From NCBI RefSeq assembly GCF_000819745.1, contig NZ_CDDA01000015.1, forward strand, positions 219,323-283,322: DNA of 64,000 bases. The letters run 5' to 3'. The DNA comes from Aeromonas bestiarum (GTDB lineage Bacteria > Pseudomonadota > Gammaproteobacteria > Enterobacterales > Aeromonadaceae). The notes beneath the pieces were generated by a model, which did no database searches, was not told the origin of the DNA, and worked only from the letters and a program-made list of their open reading frames with translations. Position numbers and translations under genes: made by a program. Shown in pieces: positions 42,320-51,748 of this stretch. The first letter of the stretch is position 1. Each line of letters begins with the position of its first letter.

Positions 42320-44233
42320 ATGATGTTGGATAAACTACGCGAAGGGGCGCAGGGCAAGGTAGCCAAGGTTATCTTGGGCCTGATCATCCTCTCCTTTGCC
42401 TTGGCCGGTGTAGGTAGCTACCTCAATGGCCCGGCACGTACCGCCCCCGCCACCGTCAACGGCAATGAGATCAGTTCGGCTGCGCTGGAAAATGCCTATC
42501 GCAACGAGCGGGCCCGCATGGAATCCCAAATGGGGGAGTCTTTCAGCCAGTTGGCCGCCAATCCCGATTACATGAAGCAGTTCCGCCGCGGTGTGCTGGA
42601 CCGGCTGATCGATCAGGCCCTGTTTGACAGCAAGGCCCGCGAGCTGGGTCTGCGCGTCAGCGACGAGCAGATCAAGCAGGCCATCGTCGCCATGCCGGAG
42701 TTTGCCGAAGATGGCAAATTCAACAATGACCGCTACCTGCAGCTCATTCGTCGTGCCGGCATGACCCCCGAGATGTTCCGTGACTCCCTGCGCCAGGACA
42801 TGGTGCGTCAGCAGCTGATGGGCGCCTTGCTTGGCTCCGAATTTGCACTCAAGGGTGAAGCCGAGCAGCTCGACCGGATCTACAACCAGACCCGGGATCT
42901 GCGCCTGGTACGTCTGGCTGCCGCCGCCTACATGGGGGATGTTCAAGTCTCCGATGAGGAAGTGGATCAGTACTACAAGACCAACAGCGCCCGTTTCATG
43001 AACGACGAGAAGGTCAAGGTCGACTATCTGCTGCTGGATGCCGCTACCCTCGGCAAGGATATCAAGGTCACCGAGCAGGATGCCCAGGATTACTACGATC
43101 AGCACCAGGACCTGTTCCAGCGTGCCGAGCGTCGTCACGTGGCGCATATCCTGATCCCGTTTGGCAAGGACGAGAAGGCGGCCGAGCAGAAGGCTGACGC
43201 CCTGCTGGCACAGGCCAAGGGGGGCGATGATTTTGCCGCGCTGGCCAAGGCCAACTCTTCCGACACCTTCTCCGCCAAGAAGGGCGGTGAGCTCGACTGG
43301 TTCGAGAAAGGGGTGATGGATCCGGCATTCGAGAAGGCGGCCTTCGCGCTGGCCAAGGCGGGCGATCTCTCCACCGTGGTGAAGAGCCCGTTCGGCTTCC
43401 ACGTCATCAAGCTGCTGGGGGTTGAACCGGCCCAGACCAAGCCGTTTGCCGATGTGAAAGCGGAGACCATCAGCCGTCTGCAAGCTGACAAGGCCAAGGA
43501 GCTGTTCTTTGCCGAGCAGCAGAAGATGGCCGACAGCAGCTTCGAGAACCCGGATTCGCTGGACTTGACCGCCGATGCCATGGGTCTGAAGGTCATCTCC
43601 TCTGACTACTTCAGTCAGGCCGATGCGCCGGCACCGCTCAATGATCCCAAGGCGCTGTCCACGGCCTTCTCCGAGCAGCTGCGCGATGACAACACCAACT
43701 CCGACGTGATCGAGCTGGCGGATGGCAAGGCCCTGGTCATGCACATCACCGGCCATCAACCGAAAGCGGCCAAACCGCTGGCGGAGATCAAGGAGCAGGT
43801 GATTGCTGCCATCAAGCACGACAAGGCCAGTGAAGTGGCCCGTGGCAAGGCGCAGGGTCTGCTGGACAAGCTGAAGGCCGGTGAGAACATCCAGGCCGAT
43901 CTGACTGCACTAGGTCTGAAGGTGGAGACGCACAAGGGCGTTGCCCGCTTCACTCAGGAGATGGATCAGAACCTGCTGGCACAGGCGTTCCGCATGCCTC
44001 ATCCGCAGGATGGCAAGCCGAGCGTCGAGCTGGTGACCGAAGCCAATGGCGATCGCGTCGTGGTGGCCCTGGACAAGGTCAACGTGACCAAGGAGCCATC
44101 CCAGATGGTCAGCCTGCTGCAAGGCCAGCTTGGCCAGGGCAAGGCTCAGGTGAGCTACAAGTCGCTGATCGACGAGCTGCGCAAAGCTGCCAAGATCGAG
44201 TACTTCACCGATGTGGAAGCCACAGTCGAATAA
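42320..44233 (+). CDS. ppiD: Periplasmic folding chaperone PpiD
   Basis: A 637-residue inner-membrane-anchored protein with one transmembrane helix near residues 15-36 (KVILGLIILSFALAGVGSYL). The periplasmic part has an N-terminal SurA-like chaperone region (NGNEISSAALENAYRNERARMESQ) and one parvulin domain (RRHVAHILIPFG to GELDWFEKGVMDPAFEKAAF, ending SPFGFHVIKLLG). E. coli PpiD (623 residues) associates with SecYEG and helps newly exported proteins. The tandem ATG at 42320 is used, with GGGAG upstream; the frame is open further but has no conserved sequence. Position after hupB is as in E. coli. Confidence 0.95.
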   Translation: MMLDKLREGAQGKVAKVILGLIILSFALAGVGSYLNGPARTAPATVNGNEISSAALENAYRNERARMESQMGESFSQLAANPDYMKQFRRGVLDRLIDQALFDSKARELGLRVSDEQIKQAIVAMPEFAEDGKFNNDRYLQLIRRAGMTPEMFRDSLRQDMVRQQLMGALLGSEFALKGEAEQLDRIYNQTRDLRLVRLAAAAYMGDVQVSDEEVDQYYKTNSARFMNDEKVKVDYLLLDAATLGKDIKVTEQDAQDYYDQHQDLFQRAERRHVAHILIPFGKDEKAAEQKADALLAQAKGGDDFAALAKANSSDTFSAKKGGELDWFEKGVMDPAFEKAAFALAKAGDLSTVVKSPFGFHVIKLLGVEPAQTKPFADVKAETISRLQADKAKELFFAEQQKMADSSFENPDSLDLTADAMGLKVISSDYFSQADAPAPLNDPKALSTAFSEQLRDDNTNSDVIELADGKALVMHITGHQPKAAKPLAEIKEQVIAAIKHDKASEVARGKAQGLLDKLKAGENIQADLTALGLKVETHKGVARFTQEMDQNLLAQAFRMPHPQDGKPSVELVTEANGDRVVVALDKVNVTKEPSQMVSLLQGQLGQGKAQVSYKSLIDELRKAAKIEYFTDVEATVE

Positions 44234-44256
44234 ACCCGACCGGTTGCAACCCATTG

Positions 44257-44286
44257 AAAACGGCCCCGTGATGGGGCCGTTTTTTT
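44257..44286 (+). terminator. ppiD terminator
   Basis: AAAACGGCCCC-GTGA-TGGGGCCGTTTTTTT, with a T7 tail on the plus strand. Confidence 0.92.
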
Positions 44287-44373
44287 ATCTGCAGGATTGG
44301 TGCTGGGGTCGTTATGTTGGCTGCGTTGGCTGCGTTGCAGTGCAGAGCAAGCTTGATCGTCAGCCCGGCCATA

Positions 44374-44403
44374 AAAAAACCGGCAATCGCTTGCCGGTTT
44401 TTT
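44374..44403. terminator. ybiT terminator
   Basis: AAAAAACCGGCAA-TCGC-TTGCCGGTTTTTT; A/T tails suit both strands. It lies just past the ybiT stop. Confidence 0.9.
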
Positions 44404-44429
44404 CTATTCAATCGCCTGGCTGGCGAGGC

Positions 44430-46022
44430 TTATACCACGCCCTGAGTGCGCAGGTAATCCTCGTAGGTACCGCCGAAGTCGCGGATGCCGTTCTCGGTCA
44501 GCTCCATGATGCGGGTCGCCAGGGACGACACGAACTCACGGTCGTGGGAGACGAAGATCAGGGTGCCCTGATACATCTCCAGCGCCAGGTTCAAGGATTC
44601 GATGGATTCCATGTCCAGGTGGTTGGTCGGCTCATCCATGATCAGGATGTTGGGACGCTGCATCATCAGCTTGCCGAACAGCATGCGACCCTGCTCGCCA
44701 CCGGAGAGTACCTTGACTGGCTTCTTGATGTCGTCCTGGGTGAACAGCAGACGACCCAGCACAGAGCGCACCGCCTGCTCGTCTTCGTTGGCCTGTTTCC
44801 ACTGGGCCATCCAGTCGAACACGTTGAGATCTGTGTCGAAGTCCTCGGCGTGATCCTGGGCGTAGTAGCCGATCTGGGCGTTTTCGGACCACTTGATGGT
44901 GCCGCTGTCCGGTGCCAGCTCGCCCATGAGGGTCTTGATCAGGGTGGATTTACCGATACCGTTGGTACCCAGAATGGCGACCTTCTCGCCCACTTCCAGC
45001 ATCATGCTCAGGCCCTTGAACAGGGGCGCCTCACCATAGCCCTTGGCAACGCCTTCCACTTCCAGGATGTTGCGGTACAGCTTCTTCTCCTGCTCGAAGC
45101 GGATGAAGGGGTTCTGACGGCTGGAGACTTTCACTTCCTCAATCTTGATCTTGTCGATCTGCTTGAGGCGGGAGGTAGCCTGGCTCGACTTGGAGGCGTT
45201 GGCGCTGAAACGGGAGACGAAGGATTGCAGATCGGCGATCTGGGCCTTCTTCTTGGCGTTGTCGGAGATCAGACGCTCGCGGGCCTGGGTGGCCGCCGTC
45301 ATGTAGTCGTCGTAGTTGCCGGGGTAGACGCGCAGCTCGCCGTAGTCCAGATCCGCCATGTGGGTACAGACGGAGTTCAGGAAGTGACGGTCGTGAGAGA
45401 TGATGATCATGGTACTTTCACGATCGTTGAGCACCTGCTCCAGCCAGCGAATGGTGTTGATGTCCAGGTTGTTGGTCGGTTCGTCCAGCAGCAGGATGTC
45501 GGGGTTGGAGAACAGTGCCTGTGCCAGCAGCACCCGCAGCTTCCAGCCCGGCGCCACTTCGCTCATGGGGCCGTTGTGCAGCTCGATGGGAATGCCGGCA
45601 CCCAGCAGCAGCTCGCCTGCGCGGGCCTCGGCGGTGTAACCGTCATACTCGGCGACCAGACCTTCCAGCTCGGCGGCCTTCATGTAGTCGTCGTCGGTGG
45701 CTTCCAGGTTGGCGTAGATGGCATCGCGCTCGGCGATGGCGGCCCACAGCTCGTTGTGGCCCATCATGACCACGTCCAGCACGCGCATCTCTTCGTAGGC
45801 GAACTGATCCTGGCGCAGCTTACCGATGCGCTCATTGACGTCCAGGCTCACATTACCGCCAGTGGGCTCAAGGTCGCCACCGAGGATCTTCATGAAGGTG
45901 GACTTGCCACAGCCGTTGGCGCCAATCAGGCCATAGCGGTTGCCGCCGCCAAACTTGACGTTGATGTTCTCGAACAGCGGCTTGGCGCCGAATTGCATGG
46001 TGATATTGTTGCTGCTTAACAA
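44430..46022 (-). CDS. ybiT: ABC-F family ATPase YbiT
   Basis: A 530-residue soluble protein with two ABC ATPase domains and no membrane segments. First Walker [10 protein letters not shown], second GTNGIGKST; signatures near [17 protein letters not shown] and [16 protein letters not shown]; Walker [13 protein letters not shown] and [11 protein letters not shown]. The linker between domains contains the charged coiled coil of ABC-F factors ([20 protein letters not shown]). Length and sequence follow E. coli YbiT almost residue for residue. ABC-F proteins act on ribosomes at the E site; YbiT's precise task is not settled. Single gene between terminator and actP. Confidence 0.95.
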   Translation of the reverse strand: MLSSNNITMQFGAKPLFENINVKFGGGNRYGLIGANGCGKSTFMKILGGDLEPTGGNVSLDVNERIGKLRQDQFAYEEMRVLDVVMMGHNELWAAIAERDAIYANLEATDDDYMKAAELEGLVAEYDGYTAEARAGELLLGAGIPIELHNGPMSEVAPGWKLRVLLAQALFSNPDILLLDEPTNNLDINTIRWLEQVLNDRESTMIIISHDRHFLNSVCTHMADLDYGELRVYPGNYDDYMTAATQARERLISDNAKKKAQIADLQSFVSRFSANASKSSQATSRLKQIDKIKIEEVKVSSRQNPFIRFEQEKKLYRNILEVEGVAKGYGEAPLFKGLSMMLEVGEKVAILGTNGIGKSTLIKTLMGELAPDSGTIKWSENAQIGYYAQDHAEDFDTDLNVFDWMAQWKQANEDEQAVRSVLGRLLFTQDDIKKPVKVLSGGEQGRMLFGKLMMQRPNILIMDEPTNHLDMESIESLNLALEMYQGTLIFVSHDREFVSSLATRIMELTENGIRDFGGTYEDYLRTQGVV

Positions 46023-46145
46023 AGGATGTGTCCCGGGTTGTCTGCCAAATGGCGCGCATTATGGCACAGATCCCCCGAAAGTTTTAGCAAGAACTGTGAT
46101 CCGCCCCCATTGCGCATAGGTTGCCGCTCATGATGGGCGACCATG

Positions 46146-46170
46146 AAAAAAGCCGGCACTGGGCCGGCTT
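46146..46170 (-). terminator. actP terminator
   Basis: AAGCCGGC and GCCGGCTT pair; on the minus strand TTTTTT follows. About 20 bases after the actP stop. Confidence 0.88.
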
Positions 46171-46188
46171 GCAAAAGGGGATCCGCGC

Positions 46189-47844
46189 TTAGTGGGCGGT
46201 GGCGCTGGAGGCGCCCAGCCCGGTTTGTGAGCGGACGAACTGGGGCAGGAACTTGGCGTGCTCGTCGGCCGCATTCTGCGACTTGTCGGTGACCGAGAAC
46301 AGCCAGATCCCGATGAAGGCCACTGCCATGGAGAAGAGGGCAGGGTACTCGTAGGGGAAGATGGCCTGGGCATGGCCCAGCACCTTCACCCACACGGTCG
46401 GGCCCAGGATCATCAGGCTGACCGCACTGACCAGCCCGAGCCAGCCACCGTAGACGGCGCCGCGGGTGGTCAGACGGGACCAGAACATGGAGAGGAAGAG
46501 CACAGGGAAGTTGCAGCTGGCCGCGATGGAGAAGGCCAGGCCCACCATGAAGGCGATGTTCTGCTTCTCGAACAGGATCCCCAGACCGATGGCGACCACT
46601 CCCAGCACCACTGTGGTGTACTTGGAGACGCGCAGCTCGTCGGTTTCGTTGGCCTTGCCCTTCTTGATGACGCTGGCATAGAGGTCGTGGGAAACCGCCG
46701 AGGCGCCCGCCAGGGTCAGGCCCGAGACCACCGCCAGTATGGTGGCGAAGGCGACGGCCGAGATGAAGCCGAGGAACAGGCTGCCGCCGACCGCATCGGC
46801 CAGGTGAATGGCCGCCATGTTGGTGCCGCCCAAGAGGGCGCCGGTGGCATCCTTGAAGGCCGGGTTGGTGCTGACCAGCAGGATGGCGCCAAAGCCGATG
46901 ATGAAGGTCAGTATGTAGAAGTAACCGATGAAGCCGGTGGCGTAGAACACGCTCTTGCGCGCTTCCTTGGCATCGCTCACGGTGAAGAAGCGCATCAGTA
47001 TGTGGGGCAGGCCGGCGGTGCCGAACATCAGGGCCAGACCGAGCGAGATGGCGGAGATGGGATCGGCCACCAGACCGCCGGGGCTCATGATGGCGATGCC
47101 CTTCTCATGCACCTTGACCGCTTCGCTGAACAGGGCGCCTATGTCGAAGTTGACGGACTTCATCACCATGATGGCCATGAAGCTGGCACCGGAGAGCAGC
47201 ATCACCGCCTTGATGATCTGCACCCAGGTGGTAGCCAGCATGCCGCCAAACAGCACGTAGAGCACCATCAGTATGCCGACCAGCACCACGGCGACGTGGT
47301 ATTGCAGGCCGAACAGCAGCTCGATGAGCTTGCCTGCCCCCACCATCTGGGCGATCAGGTAGAGGGCGACCACCACCAGGGAGCCGCTGGCGGAGAGGGT
47401 GCGCACCTCGGTCTGCTTGAGACGGTAGGAGGCCACGTCGGCAAAGGTATATTTACCGAGGTTGCGCAGCCGCTCCGCGATCAGGAACAGTATGATGGGC
47501 CAGCCCACCAGGAAGCCGATGGAATAGATGAGGCCATCGTAGCCCGAGGTGTAGACCAGGGCCGAGATGCCGAGGAAGGAGGCGGCGGACATGTAGTCGC
47601 CGGCGATGGCCAGCCCGTTCTGGAAGCCGGTGATGCGACCGCCCGCGGCATAGTAGTCGGAGGCCGAGCGGTTGCGCTTGGAGGCCCAGTAGGTGATGAA
47701 CAGGGTGCCCGCCACGAAGATCACGAACATGACGATGGCCGAGATGTTGAGGGGTTGGCGATGGACTTCACCGGTCAGCGCGTCGGCCGCCAGCAGGGGG
47801 GAAGAGGCCAGCGAGGCCAGCAACAGCAGAGACTTGCCTTTCAT
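46189..47844 (-). CDS. actP: Cation/acetate symporter ActP
   Basis: A 551-residue sodium:solute symporter with an N-terminal signal-like sequence ([22 protein letters not shown]) and about 13 helices. The segment [34 protein letters not shown] is diagnostic of ActP. E. coli ActP (549) imports acetate and other short acids with a cation. It is preceded by yjcH with a four-base overlap (ATGA), as in the acs-yjcH-actP operon, although acs is not in the window. GGGAG precedes the ATG. The genes that follow upstream (exonuclease, DUF294/CBS) recur with actP in many gamma-proteobacteria. Confidence 0.95.
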   Translation of the reverse strand: MKGKSLLLLASLASSPLLAADALTGEVHRQPLNISAIVMFVIFVAGTLFITYWASKRNRSASDYYAAGGRITGFQNGLAIAGDYMSAASFLGISALVYTSGYDGLIYSIGFLVGWPIILFLIAERLRNLGKYTFADVASYRLKQTEVRTLSASGSLVVVALYLIAQMVGAGKLIELLFGLQYHVAVVLVGILMVLYVLFGGMLATTWVQIIKAVMLLSGASFMAIMVMKSVNFDIGALFSEAVKVHEKGIAIMSPGGLVADPISAISLGLALMFGTAGLPHILMRFFTVSDAKEARKSVFYATGFIGYFYILTFIIGFGAILLVSTNPAFKDATGALLGGTNMAAIHLADAVGGSLFLGFISAVAFATILAVVSGLTLAGASAVSHDLYASVIKKGKANETDELRVSKYTTVVLGVVAIGLGILFEKQNIAFMVGLAFSIAASCNFPVLFLSMFWSRLTTRGAVYGGWLGLVSAVSLMILGPTVWVKVLGHAQAIFPYEYPALFSMAVAFIGIWLFSVTDKSQNAADEHAKFLPQFVRSQTGLGASSATAH

Positions 47845-48152
47845 GATTGCACTCCCTTGAGGATCTTCTGGTTCAACTCGTCAAACTCGCCGTTGGCACG
47901 GAACACGTAGATGCCGGTCAGCACGAAGGAGGCGAGGATCAGCCCCACCCCGACCGGGATGCCACGGGTGATGGTGGAGCCTTGGCTCAAGGGGGTGCCG
48001 AGCCAGCCGGGGGCAAAGGCGATGAGCATGATAAAGGCCAGGTAGAGCCCCAGCATCAGGATGGAGAGAGTCCAGGCGAAGCGCTGACGCTTGGCGATCA
48101 GCTCCTGGAAGTTGGGATCTTGCTGGATCCGAAGATAAGGTTGCTGTTCCAT
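47841..48152 (-). CDS. yjcH: DUF485 membrane protein YjcH
   Basis: A 103-residue protein with two transmembrane helices ([27 protein letters not shown] and [27 protein letters not shown]), the usual DUF485 layout. It accompanies actP and its stop overlaps the actP start; it is thought to assist or stabilise the permease, but its role is unproven. The ATG at 48152 has GGAG upstream and gives the family length (104 in E. coli); six more codons upstream are open but unsupported. A CRP-like site lies about 80 bases upstream. Confidence 0.92.
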   Translation of the reverse strand: MEQQPYLRIQQDPNFQELIAKRQRFAWTLSILMLGLYLAFIMLIAFAPGWLGTPLSQGSTITRGIPVGVGLILASFVLTGIYVFRANGEFDELNQKILKGVQS

Positions 48153-48231
48153 TGCAGTTCTCCATGACATTGAGTGTCAGCGGTGGATGAAGGGAGGTCC
48201 CTACCGAGCAGCAGACCTGCTCATGTAAGTG

Positions 48232-48253
48232 AAATGTGAATTAAATGTTATTT
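48232..48253. promoter_or_regulatory. CRP-like site before yjcH-actP
   Basis: AAATGTGA-ATTAAA-TGTTATTT: the left half is perfect, the right half keeps 5 of 8 consensus bases. The E. coli acs-yjcH-actP operon is CRP-activated, which supports the call. Confidence 0.4.
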
Positions 48254-48261
48254 ATGAGCAA

Positions 48262-48888
48262 TTAGACTTTGGGATAAGCCAATGGCCCGCCTTGGGTCAG
48301 GCGCAGGTAGATGAGGGCGGCCGTGATGGCGTCACTCAGGGCGTCGTGGACGGGCAGGGGAGGCAATGCCAGGTGCTGGCAGATGGCGGCCAGATGCAAG
48401 TCGATGGCGGCGTCGGGATAGCGCCGGTAGAGGCTGTCATGATAGAGGCGGCTCACCTCTATGCCCCGCTGGGGCAGGGTCACCCCCCATAGTCTCTGGC
48501 AGGCCAGGTTGAGAATGCGCAGGTCGTAGGCGATGTGGTAGCCCACCAGTTCGCGCGGGCCGATAAAGTTGAGCAGCAGGCGCAGCGCGGCTTCCAGCGT
48601 CAATCCCTGTTGCAGATCCTGATGGCGCAGGCCGTGGATCACCACGGATTGCGCGCTCAGACTGGCGGGTGGCTGCACCTTGAGGGTGAGCGCCTCGCCG
48701 GTCAGCAGCCGGTTGCCCTGGATGCGCACGGCGCCGATGGAGACTATCTCCGCCCGCTCGGGATCCAGGCTGGTGGTCTCGAAATCGAGGGCGATCCGCT
48801 CATCGCCCGGCGGTGCGGCGAAGAGCGGGGCGAACTCTCCCTCACGGAAGGCGCGACCAAGCCAACGGCGTCGCCAGTGGTTCCACAT
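48262..48888 (-). CDS. DEDDh 3'-5' exonuclease (DnaQ-like)
   Basis: A 208-residue protein of the DnaQ exonuclease superfamily. Motif ExoI is ALDFETTSLDPERAEIVSIGAV (DFET, Asp-x-Glu metal ligands), ExoII contains VGYHIAYDLRILN (Asp), and ExoIII is PVHDALSDAITAALIYL (His and Asp). It is not DNA polymerase epsilon subunit itself but a stand-alone relative whose substrate is unknown. It starts two bases after the stop of the DUF294/CBS gene and is clearly co-transcribed with it. This gene pair beside actP recurs in related genomes. Confidence 0.85.
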   Translation of the reverse strand: MWNHWRRRWLGRAFREGEFAPLFAAPPGDERIALDFETTSLDPERAEIVSIGAVRIQGNRLLTGEALTLKVQPPASLSAQSVVIHGLRHQDLQQGLTLEAALRLLLNFIGPRELVGYHIAYDLRILNLACQRLWGVTLPQRGIEVSRLYHDSLYRRYPDAAIDLHLAAICQHLALPPLPVHDALSDAITAALIYLRLTQGGPLAYPKV

Positions 48889-48890
48889 GC

Positions 48891-50678
48891 CTATTGTCTC
48901 AGACGAAAGTGCAAGGTGAGCCACTGCTGGAACTTCTTCACCTGATGCAGGGCGTGGCGCAGCAGATCCCGCTCACCATGAGCGAGTTCGGCGACCTGCA
49001 CCCGGCTGTCGCCATCCTTGAGCTGGCTGCGCAGCCGCAGTCGCACAAACAGCCGGAAGGCTTCCGCCAGGTTGGCGCCATAGTCGGGGCTGAGGCGCCC
49101 CGCGGCCACCAGGGCGTCGATCCGCCCCAGGGTCGAGGTCTCCAGCACTTCTGCCTCCAGGGCCAGCACGCGCAGGCCGTGCACCAGAGGGAAGAGGCCG
49201 CCGCGCTTGAGATCCAGCCCCTCGGGGGCCTGCTCCAGCCGGCCAAAGAGGGTGAGGGGGGTGTGGAAGGCGACCGCTGCCCGGGCCATCTCCGCCAGCA
49301 GATCCGGCCTGTCGGCCAGGCGCTCTCTCAGGTGGCGAGCGAGGGGGGCGAGCAGGGGGCGATCCCCCATGATGGCCTGGGCATCGGCCAGGGTGGCGAG
49401 CCACAGCAGGTCGGCCTCGCTGGCCCGCACGCATGCCTGCTCTATCTCGTCCTGCCACTGCCGGGCACCCTTGACCCACTCCGGATTGCTGACCATCACC
49501 TTCCCCGGGCAGGGGGGATAGCCGAGCCGCGCGAGCAGGGCGCTGAAGGCGGCCAGATCGGCCTGGCGGTCTGGCCAATGCAGGCCATCCGGCAGGATCA
49601 GGGCGTTGTCCTGATCGGTTTTCTGGATCTGCTCGCCGCGCCCCTCCGAGCCCAGCATCAGCAGGCATACCTGCTCCTGCACCTCGGGGGGGATCACCAG
49701 GGCGAAGGCCTTGGCGATCAGCTGCTCGTTGATGGTGGCGATGAGCTTCATCAGAAAGAGGGTATGGATCCCCTGGGCAAACAGGGTGCGAATGAGTTGC
49801 TGCTGTTCCCTGGCCACCGCCTCCAGGGCGCTCTGGCTGTCTGCCCGGGCGATGCGCAGGGTCAGCACGTGGGAGTGGGTGGAGAAGAGCCCCAGCACCT
49901 GGGTCAGTTGCAATATGCCCGCCACCTCGCCTTGTTGCCAGATGACCAGCCGCTTGATGCGATGACGGGTCATCAATAACAGGGCATCGAACAGGTAACT
50001 GCCCAGCGGCAGGCCGATGAGCGGTGTCGGGGTCAGCACGGCGAGTGGCGCCATCAGCGGCAGTCCCTTCAGGGTGAGGGCGTGCAGCAGTGTCTTGCGG
50101 GTCGCCAGGGTCAGGCTGCCATCCGGCGCCGGGTAGAGCAGGCAATCCGTGCCCTTGGCCACCATGGCCTCGGTGGCCGCCAGCAGGCTGAGCCGGTTTT
50201 CGACGACGAGCGGCGCCTGCAGATGGCCGGGTTCGATGCGGGTCAGGATAAATTCCGCCAGATTCTTCTGGCCCAGCTGTTCCCGTTGATCCTGCTGCTG
50301 CTGCCGCTCGACCAGATTGGCGGTGAAGTAGCTGGCCAGCGCCGGCGCCTGCTCGCAGAGGGCCAGAAAGGTGTGGCGGGGGATCAGCTGGCAGAGGGTA
50401 TCTTCCAGCGCCGTGAAGCTGTGGCGACAGCGGCCGTCAAACTGGGCGCGCACGTCGAACAGATCATCGACCCCGTAGTCACCGAAGTGGTGGTGAGGCG
50501 CCGACTCCTCCACCGCCCCCTTGATGACGAGGTAGAGGCCGGGTGGGACATCACCGGCGTTGAGCACCACCTGGCCCGCGCGGAAATAGCAGATGGAGAG
50601 GCTCTGTGCGAGCCGCTGGCGCTCTTCGGCGCTCAGGCTGTCAAACGGCGGGCGGGCAAAGTTGAACAGGGTGGTCAT
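48891..50678 (-). CDS. Cyclic-nucleotide-binding, CBS-domain and DUF294 nucleotidyltransferase-like protein
   Basis: A 595-residue soluble multidomain protein. The N-terminal cNMP-binding-like domain covers roughly residues 15-110 (GQVVLNAGDVPPGLYLVIKGAVE), two CBS domains cover about 155-280, and the DUF294 nucleotidyltransferase domain follows, with LGSEGRGEQIQKTDQDNALI holding the catalytic GS and DxD. A DUF294-C helical domain ends the protein. Relatives sit next to actP or acs in many proteobacteria. It resembles GlnD-type protein uridylyltransferases and may modify a partner in response to adenine nucleotides or cAMP; this is inference. It is the first gene of the operon with the exonuclease. 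Confidence 0.85.
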   Translation of the reverse strand: MTTLFNFARPPFDSLSAEERQRLAQSLSICYFRAGQVVLNAGDVPPGLYLVIKGAVEESAPHHHFGDYGVDDLFDVRAQFDGRCRHSFTALEDTLCQLIPRHTFLALCEQAPALASYFTANLVERQQQQDQREQLGQKNLAEFILTRIEPGHLQAPLVVENRLSLLAATEAMVAKGTDCLLYPAPDGSLTLATRKTLLHALTLKGLPLMAPLAVLTPTPLIGLPLGSYLFDALLLMTRHRIKRLVIWQQGEVAGILQLTQVLGLFSTHSHVLTLRIARADSQSALEAVAREQQQLIRTLFAQGIHTLFLMKLIATINEQLIAKAFALVIPPEVQEQVCLLMLGSEGRGEQIQKTDQDNALILPDGLHWPDRQADLAAFSALLARLGYPPCPGKVMVSNPEWVKGARQWQDEIEQACVRASEADLLWLATLADAQAIMGDRPLLAPLARHLRERLADRPDLLAEMARAAVAFHTPLTLFGRLEQAPEGLDLKRGGLFPLVHGLRVLALEAEVLETSTLGRIDALVAAGRLSPDYGANLAEAFRLFVRLRLRSQLKDGDSRVQVAELAHGERDLLRHALHQVKKFQQWLTLHFRLRQ

Positions 50679-50863
50679 GGCAATCCTTGGCCGGTGGCGT
50701 CAGGTCAGTCTGACAAAGCGGTAGCGTCTGAGCCAGCCGACTTTAGTCGCACGCCTGCGGCAGTGGGAAACTGGGCTCCTTGCTGTACCTGGCGATAACA
50801 CTCTGATAACGTGGTGGTATGACCAGTGAGTCAATAACAGGGATCAAGGAGAGGACAAGGGAG

Positions 50864-51670
50864 ATGGAAAAACCAAGGGTCAAGTGCGAGATCCGGGACG
50901 GCATCGCCGAAGTGATGCTGGCGCGGGGGGACAAGCTCAATGCGCTGGATAGAAGCATGTTCGGCGCCATCGACGAGACGCTGACGCAGCTCGCGCAGCA
51001 CAAGGGGTTGCGGGCGGTGATCCTGCACGGTGAGGGGCGCGCCTTCTGCGCCGGACTGGATGTGAAATCCATGCTCAAGCAGCCGGTGGCGGCGCTCGAC
51101 ATCCTCAAGCGCGAGGCGGATGAGGCGACCAACCTGGCCCAGCGGGTGGCTTACGGCTGGCATCAGCTGCCGGTGCCCGTGATTGCGGTGACCCAGGGGG
51201 TCTGTTTCGGTGGCGGCCTGCAAATTGCGCTGGGGGCCGATTTTAGGTTCAGCACCCCGGATTGCCGCTTCTCGGTGATGGAGATCAAGTGGGGCATCAT
51301 CCCCGACATGAGCGGCAGCGTCACCCTGCGCAACCTGATGGGGGTGGATACCGCCATGGAGCTGGCCATGAGCGGGCGTGAATGCGATGCGCTGGAGGCG
51401 AGATCCCTCGGGCTGGTGAGCAGGGTCTGCGAGGATCCGCTGGCAGAGGCGCGGGAGTTTGCCAGGACGCTCATCACCAAGTCGCCGGATGCGCTGGCGG
51501 GGATCAAGCAGCTCTACAACCAGGCCTGGGCCCGCAGCGACGAGGCGATGCTCAAGGAAGAGACCCGGCTGCAAAAGCAGATCCTGGGGCGCCCCAACCA
51601 GTGGCGCGCCACCCTCAACAGCCTGTTTCACTGGCGCTTGCCATTCGGGCCCAGGCGCAACGCGCTCTGA
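50864..51670 (+). CDS. Enoyl-CoA hydratase/isomerase-family protein (crotonase)
   Basis: A 268-residue crotonase-fold protein. The oxyanion-hole segments are HGEGRAFCAGLDVKSM and QGVCFGGGLQIALGADFRF; MEIKWGIIPDMSGSVTL carries the conserved Glu side of the active site. The start chosen is ATG 50864 (MEKPRVKCEIRDGIAEV), with AGGAGAGGACAAGGGAG ahead; ATG 50819 would add 15 residues. The substrate and exact reaction cannot be told. It stands alone between the DUF294 gene (divergent) and the convergent AlsT gene, apart from the liu genes at 59.8-64 kb, so it is not obviously in that pathway. Confidence 0.85.
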   Translation: MEKPRVKCEIRDGIAEVMLARGDKLNALDRSMFGAIDETLTQLAQHKGLRAVILHGEGRAFCAGLDVKSMLKQPVAALDILKREADEATNLAQRVAYGWHQLPVPVIAVTQGVCFGGGLQIALGADFRFSTPDCRFSVMEIKWGIIPDMSGSVTLRNLMGVDTAMELAMSGRECDALEARSLGLVSRVCEDPLAEAREFARTLITKSPDALAGIKQLYNQAWARSDEAMLKEETRLQKQILGRPNQWRATLNSLFHWRLPFGPRRNAL

Positions 51671-51707
51671 GCGGCCAACCGTACCCCAGACTGATGCAGA
51701 ACAAATG

Positions 51708-51734
51708 AAAATGGCAGCCGAGGCTGCCATTTTT
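51708..51734. terminator. Terminator between crotonase and AlsT-type genes
   Basis: AAAATGGCAGCC-GA-GGCTGCCATTTTT, a perfect stem with A/T tails. Confidence 0.9.
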
Positions 51735-51748
51735 GCTGGGCATTGCGT

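Noticed and set aside
46258-47910. 550-codon plus-strand frame opposite actP
   Set aside because: Shadow of a GC-rich membrane protein gene; the product is an improbable Gly/His/Glu/Gln-rich chain.
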